NCBI GenBank assembly: GCA_963969345.1
Contig: OZ017770.1
Location: forward strand, 9,542,180-9,606,179
Direction of reading: 5' to 3'
DNA: 64,000 nt
Origin: Turbatrix aceti
Taxonomy: Eukaryota > Nematoda > Chromadorea > Rhabditida > Panagrolaimidae
The notes beneath the pieces were generated by a model. The model worked only from the letters and a program-made list of their open reading frames with translations, did not search any database and was not told where the DNA came from. Position numbers and translations under genes: made by a program. Shown here one piece after another: positions 55,870 through 64,000 of the stretch. Each line of letters starts with the position of its first letter. Within the stretch, counting starts at the first letter, position 1.

Positions 55870-56228
55870 TTAGTACCTTAGAACAATAAAAAGTTTAAAT
55901 ACTTGACCGTCAACATCCTGTAAATGAGCGAAATATGTAATTAAGATACATAAAATATAGTTTGAGCAGGCTGGCACCCCCCCCCCCTTCCCAACTTACC
56001 ACGTAGTCTCCAACAAACTCGTCGTCTTCCAAATTTTTTCCTGCACCGATCAGCCGTTGCTGTTTTGGAGGGTATCCTGTTATCTCTAGCATCTGCAAAT
56101 TGTACGTCAGACGGAGTCAAAGATATCCAAAAGTTGTTTACCTTCTCCTTGATTTGATAGACCCGGATCAACCGCTTGACGCGCAACCGGTATTTCTTAC
56201 CACTCGTCATAACGACAGTGATGATCAT
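55870..56228 (-). CDS. Ubiquitin-like protein lacking terminal Gly-Gly
   Basis: Three exons on the minus strand, 56228-56142, 56092-56000 and 55917-55870, with GTAAAC/TTGCAG and GTAAGT/TTACAG junctions, encode exactly 75 residues (ubiquitin has 76). It aligns without gaps: G10-K11, K27, K29, G35, P37-P38, Q40-Q41-R42-L43-I44, A46-G47-K48, L50-E51-D52, D58-Y59 and L73-R74 are all at ubiquitin positions. Differences: the N-terminal strand is MIITVVMTSGKKYRLRV, K6, K33 and K63 are absent, and the chain ends L73-R74-Y75 and stop, with no diglycine. It therefore cannot be activated or conjugated like ubiquitin. It retains the I44 surface, and K48 could accept a chain. Intron 2 carries a G10 run. 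This may be a free-standing ubiquitin mimic or a diverging gene. Confidence 0.85.
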
Positions 56229-57709
56229 GATGAAGGTTGGAAGGAAAATAGAAAGCAACAAGTCTGAAAAAACAAATGTGAGTAGCAAAAAACTAAACAA
56301 CAAACAAAGCTAGCAGCTTCCAAAAAGATCGAGTTTGAAACACAGAGTAAATTACGCGCAACTCAATAATAACCGGCGTAGTCCGACTTGTTGCAACACA
56401 ACTTTCAAGTAGGAAAGCACATAATTATTAGTTTAATCGATCGCTGGGCGGCGCACGACGGCATCCGCTTGATGCGCATGCATGCCGGCTCTTTGTTTGG
56501 CTGCGCGCATGAAAACTGACCGACACAACTGCTAGCTAAAGCAAATTGTGGTAGCAATTCATGCGGATCGCACACTACCACAAACGACACCTGAATACTA
56601 CTTGGCGGATTGCTAGTAATCAAAAAAAATATCCCTTGTCTGATTGCCAGACAAAGTTTCCGACGATTTTTCTGCTCTTCTTCTTCCATGGATGTTGTTC
56701 TTCTTCCTTTACCAAATTTCGAATTCGTTTGATCGGCCCCCAGTATGAGGATTCTCGGATCATTATCATAGTCCATCTGCCTCCAAATTGCTTACGAGTT
56801 CGTGATGTCCTTGATGGATCGAGATCTGTTAGGCTAACGCTCGGTACCCACTTTGATGTTTTTTTTTCAAATCTGCGGGTTCAAATGCTCGGGTCGGCGA
56901 TAGGGTGCGCGAACGTTGCATTTCATGTCCATGGCGGAGGCTGCAAGGCTATGGTTAGCTTTGAGCTTTGCTTGGGAAGGTACGGTTCATAAAGTTGTTG
57001 ATAACTTGCTTTAGAAGACAACTGTTTCATATTTCTTCCCGACTGTCATGAACTTACATACATAGTACAAGTTTTCAAGACTGGCATTAGTAAACGCATG
57101 CCGTCACCATACTATTAACTTGAAGAATATTATACGTTTGTACCGTACGAACGTGTATATTTATTATATTTTTTTCATTGTTTTGTTAATTCAAAATCGT
57201 TTTACAGGTGGCAACTAGAAAAACCGCCCTGTTTTACCGCCCGTATGTATGTAGCAATTTAGTTTCAGGAACTATTATCCACTAAAGCTTGGGCAGGAGC
57301 CAGGCTGGATACATAACAAAATTTCAGTCATAAGCAACCGTGCTGCAAATCGGAGGAGAAATAAAATATCAGTTTTTTGAATGATTGAGAATGAGAGCGT
57401 CTCCAAAAGTTATATTTAGGGGAAGTGATTATGGTCAGGTCAATTTAGGATGAAAAACAAAGCTGACTATTCTGAAATGACTTTCATGGTCTGCATTGAG
57501 TTGAAGGAGCCTTCACCGACGATGCCAAAAGAGAAATTGATTAACAGATTTTTTTTATTTTTGAACAGTACAATTTTTCAATTTTTTTAAAATTTAGTTT
57601 GTAAAAAAATTACATATAGTATTTTTGTCAAAGTTGTAGGCAGAAATGTACTATTTGTTTATTTGTGTGTTGTTCAAACCGATGAGTGCGAGAAGCGTCG
57701 CCTCGTAAA
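56229..57709. other. Intergenic with repeat F and one doubtful frame
   Basis: Positions 56425-56610 are a diverged copy of the repeat at 7365-7570. The plus frame at 56700-56992 (RIRLIGPQYEDSRIIIIVHL, ending ELCLGRYGS) has some coding character, as does the opposite strand near 56776-56640 (MDYDNDPRILILGADQTNS). Neither could be tied to a family. The rest is AT-rich. Confidence 0.4.
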
Positions 57710-58214
57710 ATGATAGCGATTTGCCTTGCTAATTTAAAAAAAAGACGATCGAGAGAGAGTATCACGATCTCTTGCTTAAAATGCACAAAAAATTAGGGAT
57801 TTTTTGTGCGCTCAGTTTGAATAATAATGAATTAGCTAGCGTCGTCATGGTAGCTGCTGTTTTTATTATTTTCTCGTGATGCTTTGATACGTTTTTTAAA
57901 CATTCATACGAAAAAAAATTAAGCTTCTTCTTTCATGTCAATTTTTGTCACACAAAAAACATAAAAAAAACTAAAAATTAAAAGATCTCTTACCAGGCAC
58001 TGACAGACACGTACAAAATGCTGAATAAACTATGATGCAATTGTGATTATTAGAAGAAATACACAGGTGACCCTGCATTTTTTCATGAGTCATAAAGAAT
58101 ATCATGTTTATTTTCTCCTCTTTCAATCGGTTTTTTTTCTGTGTCCTTCCGTGCGAGGCAGAAGGAAGGAAAATGCGTGAATCACAACCTACTCACTCTC
58201 TGATATGCGGACCA

Positions 58215-58500
58215 TTCAAAAAAATTTTAGATTTTTTTTTAATCTTTTAAAATTTTTGTTTGATTTTTTAATACTTTTTTTTTAAGTTAAAAAAAATTTT
58301 TAAATAAAAAAAATCTTTTTTAAATTTTTTTAATAAAAAAAATATTTTTAAATTTTTTTTATTAAAGAAAATATTTTTTTATTTTTTTTATTAAAAAAAA
58401 TATTTTTTTATTTTTTTTATTAAAAAAAATATTTTTTTATTTTTTTTATTAAAAAAAATATTTTTTTCTTTTTTTTTTTAATTTTTTAAAATTTTTTAAT
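58215..58500. repeat. A/T homopolymer-alternating tract, right arm
   Basis: Counterpart of 35795-36110, with a cleaner period (AAAAAAAATATTTTTTT repeated) and a different total length, showing unit turnover since duplication. Confidence 0.85.
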
Positions 58501-58890
58501 TTCATTATTACTCAGTGGTTAGTTATCATTAGATCCGATATTAAGAGGCACAAATGATGTCCACGTAGGCGTAAATGTCTAATGATTCGATTTTGTTGCG
58601 ACTTCTTCTTTCCATCGTCTCTGTGATCTGGTTTTCGTCTTGTTGAACACCGAGTTAAACGAATCGGCCCAGCGCAAGGATAGGCGGAGCTGTAATGTAT
58701 CATTTAAGCGATACGTGCTTCGCATTTCATGTCATTGGAATTCGACAATTCTTCTTGTGAGCAGCCCATCAAGAAAACATTCTCCTTCTTGACTCGAATG
58801 TTGTCGATACACGCTCGTGCACTTTCTTGCTTTCAGTTGACAGAAGAATTTTTTTCAGAAACTTCCATCTGTCAATTTGTTCGCTGCATC

Positions 58891-59067
58891 ATGACACTTT
58901 CTTTCATCGCACTTGCTTTGGTTGGCGCCGTTGAACCCACTCCCACCACTCCTTCTGGTCAACAACGCAAGAGCAATCAGACCCCCGAAAATGTTTCGGC
59001 CCCCGTTACTGGCGCTGGAGACGCATCCGCCGACAAGACTAAGCCTGTTCCCCCAAAAAAAGAGTAA
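58891..59067 (+). CDS. Small secreted peptide, type 1, right copy
   Basis: A 58-residue frame with signal-like MTLSFIALALVGAV and a Pro/Thr/Ser-rich mature chain ending KTKPVPPKKE. It follows a TTTTTTTCAG acceptor. An upstream frame from 58729 is open but is not kept in the paralogue, so I take ATG 58891. Its 3' flank has an AATAAA about 55 bases after the stop and shares sequence with the type 2 flank, showing common ancestry. It differs from the left-arm copy by a few residues near the C-terminus. Confidence 0.6.
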   Translation: MTLSFIALALVGAVEPTPTTPSGQQRKSNQTPENVSAPVTGAGDASADKTKPVPPKKE

Positions 59068-59585
59068 ACCTCTTCAGGGTGGATGCTCTTGATAACTTTA
59101 TGTTTATTCTGTTAATGCGATAAAAATAAACTTTTTTAATCTCGTTTTGATTGTATCAAGCATATTGGATCATGGCAAAATAGGCAAAATAATGGAAGTC
59201 CGCGATCAAGCCTGGGACCTGGGACGATCACATTTGGTACACAAACGGGTGCGTCAAAGTAAATATTGCCAGTCAATGTGTTTAGTTCTGTCACTTATTT
59301 TACATGCCTTTGTGTTTTAACTGGTATAAATATAATAGAGATATATTCATATAAAGTTTGTTAGTAATCCTGCACAAATTTCACAAATTGAACCGTTGAT
59401 AACTTTGGTCCGTAAAAAAACATGCAATTTGACAGATCCTTTCAAAAAAATGTGTTTTTGCTAAACAAAATTCACTAAAAAATATTTTTACCCGCAAGAG
59501 AACATAATTTTTAAAGCAGACAATGTTTTTAAGCAAAACAATGAAACTATTGTAAAAATTGAACAAAGTTTGCCCTTATGGACAC

Positions 59586-59915
59586 CAAGGCATAAAATGG
59601 GCCTAAAAGTCAGGCAGCCGGCCGGCCTAAATTTTTAGGTCGAAGCAGGGCCTTTATTTTTTGAACAAAAAATTCCGTGCTTTATGTAAGGTTATTTTAG
59701 CAGAGTTTGACCAAATTCGGAAAAAAATTGAAACAATCTAATGTAATGGAAAAATGCATAATAATAAATTTCCCATGTGGTAAAAAGTAAAAAAAAGACA
59801 AATGAAGCACAAAAATGTCAGGAAATCATACTTTTTTCAAAAAAAAAATAAACTTTCGAATTTTTTCCGGTTTTTCAGGCCTTGAATCGAAAAGCCGGCC
59901 GGATATTATGCCTTG
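59586..59915. mobile_element. hAT-like MITE, right arm copy
   Basis: Inverted counterpart of 34359-34691, 330 bp, flanked by ATGGACAC on both sides (59578-59585, 59916-59923). It inserted before the arm was duplicated. Confidence 0.8.
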
Positions 59916-60936
59916 ATGGACACAAGTTTGACCTTATGGGAAAATTTTTTTGTTTGAAGTTTGTTCGCGAACATGACCAGAAATGTTCGTGTTTGTTGCC
60001 TGTTTTATATCCAGAGAATAGTTAAATCAAACAATTTTATTTGACCCCCAATGCACTTTTTTTCTCAAAAAGCATTTTATCAGCGAGTTTTATAGATTGC
60101 CGTTTATGGCAACTGGCAACTTTTTATGTAGAAGTTTTAAGCACCTAGTATTATTTCCAAAGTTTTTTTGACAATTTTATGTCTTGACAATTTTTAATCT
60201 TGATTTTCATTTGTGAATCAAAAGTGTACAATTTTCCTACAGATCGTAAAGCAGAAACGTGGAATTATGTATTTCAAACGGACAAAGACGAAAATCATTG
60301 CTTCTTGAAATGATAGCGATTTGCGTTGCTAATTCAAAAAAAGAAGACGATTGAGATGGTCGCCTGCTTAAAATGCACGAAAAAATGCGGGGTTCTTCAT
60401 GAGCGCAGTTTGAATATTAATGCATTGGCTAACATCGTTGTCAAAACTGTTTATTTTTATTTAATTTTTTTGTGATGCTTTTTTACGTTTTTTAAAACAT
60501 CTAAAAAAATATTTTTTTCCATGACAAATTCTGTTACAAAAAAAGATGATGCAATCGTGATTATTCTAAGAAGCACACAGGGATTGTGCATTTTTTCATG
60601 ATTCATAAAGAATATCCCGATTATTTTCTCCTCCTTCAATCGTTTTATTTTTCTGTGTCTCTCCGTGCGAGGCAGAAGGAGGGGAAAAGCGTGAATCACA
60701 ACCAACCTGTGCCTGCTCATCCTCCGATAGGCGGAGCATGTACGGATCATTTAAGCAATCCCTGCTCCGCATTTCATGTCATTCGAGTTCGCCAAATCTT
60801 CTTGTGAGCAGCCCATCAAGAAAACATTCTCCTTCTTGACTGGAATGGTGTCGATACACGCTCGTGCACTTTCTTGCTTTCAGTTGACATAAGATACTTT
60901 TTTTTCAGAAACCTCCATCTGTCAATTCGTTCCATC

Positions 60937-61092
60937 ATGTCACTTTCCCTCATCGCACTTTTCCTCGTCGGCGCTATCATTGAAGACGAGCATGCTGCCA
61001 CTACCAAGCAGAATTCCGGACAAACCAGCGGAAATGCTCCAGGCTCCGGAGACACAACCGCCAACAATACCAAAAATGCCACCTCTAAATAA
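60937..61092 (+). CDS. Small secreted peptide, type 2, right copy
   Basis: A 51-residue frame beginning MSLSLIALFLVGAI with a Thr/Asn/Gly-rich mature part ending NNTKNATSK. It follows a TTTTTTTCAG acceptor by about 30 bases. An AATAAA-type signal lies about 65 bases after the stop. It shows no amino-acid difference from the left copy in the parts compared, so it is better conserved than type 1. Unknown function; secretion is inferred. Confidence 0.6.
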   Translation: MSLSLIALFLVGAIIEDEHAATTKQNSGQTSGNAPGSGDTTANNTKNATSK

Positions 61093-61229
61093 GCGTAAGC
61101 TTCATTAAGGCAGCTGTCTTTGTTGACTCCTTGTCTCTAATGTGTTGATGCGGAAAAAATAAATCTTTGTGTTCTAGTTTTGATTGTATCACGCACATTG
61201 GAATCACGGGCAGATAATCTGAATGTAAT

Positions 61230-62711
61230 TACTCGATAGGGAGGTATTCAGCGGAAGCACTCAATTGGGGATGAAGCCTGATGACCTTTTTTTTTTAATT
61301 TTTGAATATTTGACGTAAACTTCATATAGAAAATCATCTTGATACAAACATGAAAACCAAACGCGCTACCACCGCCGGTTGCGCTCGTAAGGCGATCGAT
61401 CACACTCTAAACATTGCTTCATCGCTGGTAGCTCAGAAGCAAAGACATTCAATTCCGTCATACGATCCAGGCAGCCAAGTCGCCAGATACGAAATTACAA
61501 GATCACGACGATCTCCCGGGCCACGATGGATATCACAAAACTTTTCTGGTCATTGATACGAAGAAATGACAGCCATTGAAAGCTTTCACTGGCGCTCTTG
61601 ACGAGCATAGAGAGCAGAAACGCAGTAGACAGACATCTATTTGAACCCCGGTGTTCAAATAAGCGCAATTCTTTAAATTCTACTGGATGAAACGATACAG
61701 GTGCCAACAGAAGCAAGATTTCTGGCTGTTGAAAGCATCAATCTTTGCGGCAAACTAAACAACTTGTAGAAATGTACATACATACAATAGGTTTCACCAA
61801 CCGTTTTGTATATGTCCGAAAAAAGTGGATACTTTAGGTAATATAAAAACAGAAACTTATCTCGTGCAAATCAAAGACGCAGACGTTGAAAAGCTAGTCA
61901 ATAGTGACGACAACTAGTCTGGATACCCAATGACAACGCAATAAAATTCTTTAGGGAATTATTCAAACATCGAGACACAGTGGCGTACCAGAGAACCTCG
62001 TTTTGTCGTCAAGCATAGTCGTAGAAGACAAAAAGAGACCCCAAATATGCATACTGGCTTCATCGTCATTTGAATTATCCGTAGAAATAGGTTCTGAGGT
62101 GTGTGCCTTGTTCAGAAGATAGCGTCGACAAATCACCAAAGTCCAGATGTTGAATAGCTGTATATTTATCAGCTTTTCCGTTTCTGGGCTCTGGTGCTTT
62201 GCGGAAGCCTTTTCAATCCAAGCAAGCGTTTCCTTCGGCCGCTAGACTAGTTACCAGCTCATGAAGTTTCTCTAAATCATTGTTTTTGCCCTTTTGACAT
62301 CAAAACTGTTCGATAGAATAAAAATGCCCAAGGTGGACGAGCGCCGACGCAAAAACGATGACAATGCCTGACGCAATAAATATGGATCTTTAACTGTCGT
62401 CTCTTTCTCCCTAAGAGAGCAGACAAAATCATCAATGTCTGTAAACAAGCCGAGTTGACTCGCTCGTTGCGTCTCTCCAATGCAACAACAGATTATTCGA
62501 TAGACATGATTCATCGAACAACGACGTCAAAAAAAAACAGTGCGGTGGCATAATTGTTTACGATAATTTCTGAAAAGTGACTGCTGTGTTGGCCCGGCGG
62601 TAACGGGTTAGCTTTCCGAAATCCTCTGATTTTACATGTCGTTTTGTTATTTTTTGTGCCATGAATCGCCTTTTCTTTCAGACTTGGACATCTACGAGCT
62701 ATCGACTCAGG
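61230..62711. repeat. Repeat R copy and flank of HMG gene
   Basis: Positions 61410-62130 follow the same order of blocks as 10080-10890 and 29345-29960 and are a strongly diverged repeat R tract. Positions 62140-62660 show no gene. A CTTTCTTTCAG acceptor ends at 62681, 30 bases before the HMG start codon. Confidence 0.55.
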
Positions 62712-63855
62712 ATGCCGCGTCCAAGGGTTAGTTTCAAGATTTCGTGTGCTCCATGTGATAAACTGCTCTTCTTTGTAGCGTGGCGATGTCAACAGTCCTC
62801 GGCGACCTACGACGTCTTTCAACTTCTTCATGAAGCACCAATCCACCGAATACATCCAGAAGCACAAGGACGAGATGCCGCTCAGCGACATCATTAAACT
62901 CATGGCAAAAGACTGGAACGAGATGCCAGCCAATAAGAAAAAGGTACGTTGGGGACTGAGAGACACGCTAGTTAATCAGGTGGCTTTATCTCGCTTTTTA
63001 GCCGTACGAAGACGCTGCGACCATGGCACGACAGGAGTACGAAATCAAGTTGGAAGCTTACAAGCAGACTGACTTGTACCGGCAGTACGTCGGTGAGTTT
63101 TGCCCGATTTGTTGTTGTTTTTATTTGTAGACTACAAATTACCACCGTTCTTACAACCAAAATGGTAAACAACATTTTTTTTAGAGAAAAAAGAGCGTGG
63201 TGAGATTCCAAAGCGCAAGAAGAAAGCCTCACCCCCCGCAAATGCCGCCGAGTCTGACCGTTCCAATCAAACCCCCTTGATCAATAGTCCTCCTTCCGGC
63301 AGCAAAGCCCCTGCAAATACCCTCAAGTTTGTCTACTCCAAGCCAGCTAACGCGATCAAGATTCTTTACCCCGTCAGCAGCGTCAAAAATTCGGTTTTGA
63401 CCACACCCCGATCCAAACCCGTCGTTCGCCAGAAGGGAGATCCGGTCTGGCCCAACCTGAACTTCAACATCTTCACACCGGAGTTCATCGCTTACAACGA
63501 ACGTCGCGAGCGGGAGCTCAGCAACATCATCAATCAGGCCCGCGCCGATGAAGCAGCCACCGCCGCCATCGAGAAGCAGATTGCCGAGTTGGACCAGAAA
63601 GCCATTGATATGGAATACGAACTCACGTGCAAGCGACGTATGGCCAAAAAGTACCGCCAGACCAACGATCGCGCTCTCCGCTCGCTGCTCCCTGTCATCA
63701 CAGACAAGCTTCGGGACGACCTCAACCTCAAGGCAGACTTCTCGCTTGACGATCTCCGTCACGCGCTCATCAAAGCAGCCAAGGTCACGGATTCCGACGC
63801 TGCCGCTAAATTTGAACGGCTGCGACGCGCCTTTTCCGGAGTCAGGATCGTCTAG
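62712..63855 (+). CDS. HMG-box protein
   Basis: Four exons, 62712-62726, 62779-62943, 63002-63092 and 63185-63855, encode 313 residues. The first exon is only 15 nt of coding sequence. Residues about 12-75 are an HMG box: PRRPTTSFNFFMKHQSTEYI, then LSDIIKLMAKDWNEMPANKK, then PYEDAATMARQEYEIKLEAY. HMG boxes bind and bend DNA in the nucleus. A basic nuclear-localisation-like run follows (PKRKKKA), then a Ser/Pro-rich linker, then a long helical or coiled-coil segment (YNERRERELSNIINQARADE, AAIEKQIAELDQKAIDMEYE) and a C-terminal helical region (SLDDLRHALIKAAKV). The box is diverged but keeps the aromatic core (F, F, W, Y). The extended coiled coil suggests a chromatin-complex subunit rather than a simple HMGB; that is inference. 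A long overlapping antisense frame is a shadow. Confidence 0.85.
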
Positions 63856-63951
63856 CACTGTCTTCAATCGTTTGGCATCCGTATTTATTGGTGATATCAT
63901 TTTCTGAATGACTGCGTTTTTTATTCACAATATTTGACACAGAGGCAAGGT

Positions 63952-63957
63952 AATAAA
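63952..63957 (+). other. Putative poly(A) signal of HMG gene
   Basis: AATAAA about 100 bases after the HMG stop codon, in a plausible position. Confidence 0.55.
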
Positions 63958-64000
63958 CACCGACTGACTTGAGCGTACTGATTCAATTAACTGCTTGCTT

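Larger units (their letters stand above)
57710..61229. repeat. Inverted repeat 2, right arm
   Basis: This is the reverse complement of 33050-36650. The order here is A/T tract, type 1 peptide gene, MITE, type 2 peptide gene. Homology begins near the AATGATAGCGATTTGCCTTG block at 57709 and ends at about 61229 (ATAATCTGAATG). Confidence 0.88.

Noticed and set aside
56561..56992. Plus frame of 143 codons, considered as a ribosomal protein uS9-like gene because of VHGGG.
   Set aside because: The surrounding residues do not follow the family and the opposite strand is equally open; left as doubtful.
58729..58890. Upstream extension of the type 1 secreted-peptide frame.
   Set aside because: Nucleotides are conserved in the paralogue but the frame is not (stop before the acceptor), and the T-rich acceptor before 58891 marks it as leader or intron.
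63229..63900. Long antisense frame of 223 codons.
   Set aside because: It lies opposite the well-supported HMG-box last exon, and its composition is that of a shadow frame in GC-rich coding DNA.
1..64000. CRISPR arrays, bacterial operons, telomeric repeats, rRNA.
   Set aside because: No regular short spacer-repeat array, no bacterial gene order, no TTAGGC-type runs and no rRNA-like sequence were seen.

Overview
The window looks like nuclear DNA of a small invertebrate, most likely a nematode. The support is many very short introns (about 45-65 bp) with T-rich acceptors ending TTTTCAG or TTTTTAG, small eukaryotic genes (SKP1, HMG box, MRG domain, FYVE finger, Hsp70 fragment), acceptor-like sites just upstream of several start codons (as expected for trans-splicing) and abundant retrotransposon debris. 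No species can be named from the sequence. Nothing bacterial, no CRISPR array and no rRNA or tRNA gene was seen.

Layout. 1-23.4 kb is built from inverted duplications. A 4.57-kb arm (96-4665) recurs inverted at 11233-20350. Each arm carries a proline-rich gene, an MRG-domain gene and a decayed WD40-like stretch. The right arm is interrupted by a young Ty3/Gypsy element (15196-19758) with identical LTRs and a 5-bp target duplication; the left arm keeps the empty site. The spacer holds a fold-back element and a gene encoding five 23-residue acidic repeats (8215-9552). A dispersed repeat (repeat R here) fills much of 1-31 kb and recurs at 61.8 kb. A P5A-ATPase fragment lies at 24.3-24.8 kb and a 551-residue repeat-bearing protein gene at 27.1-29.0 kb.

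33-36.7 kb and 57.7-61.2 kb form a second widely spaced inverted pair. Each arm carries two paralogous short genes for secreted peptides and a small hAT-like MITE. Between these arms lie an Hsp70 substrate-binding-domain-only gene (37.7 kb), a seven-exon FYVE-finger gene with an internal 471-bp tandem duplication (39.0-41.3 kb), a LINE tail, an unusual GTTCCCC/GGGGAAC repeat block around three tandem 1.31-kb units (44.5-49.9 kb), a full-length SKP1 gene (50.8-51.4 kb), a Gypsy integrase remnant, a palindromic fold-back element (52.9-54.3 kb), a frame-broken unknown gene (54.8-55.6 kb) and a complete 75-residue ubiquitin-like gene without the terminal diglycine (55.9-56.2 kb). The window ends with an HMG-box gene (62.7-63.9 kb).

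The identifiable cellular genes suggest chromatin work (MRG, HMG), ubiquitin and SCF-linked functions (ubiquitin-like, SKP1) and membrane or lipid-linked functions (FYVE, P5A fragment). They do not form one pathway. The most striking property of the window is its architecture: repeated inverted duplications at scales from 0.2 to 4.6 kb, some of them gene-bearing. Exon boundaries were read by eye from splice signals and reading frame, so all gene models remain predictions.
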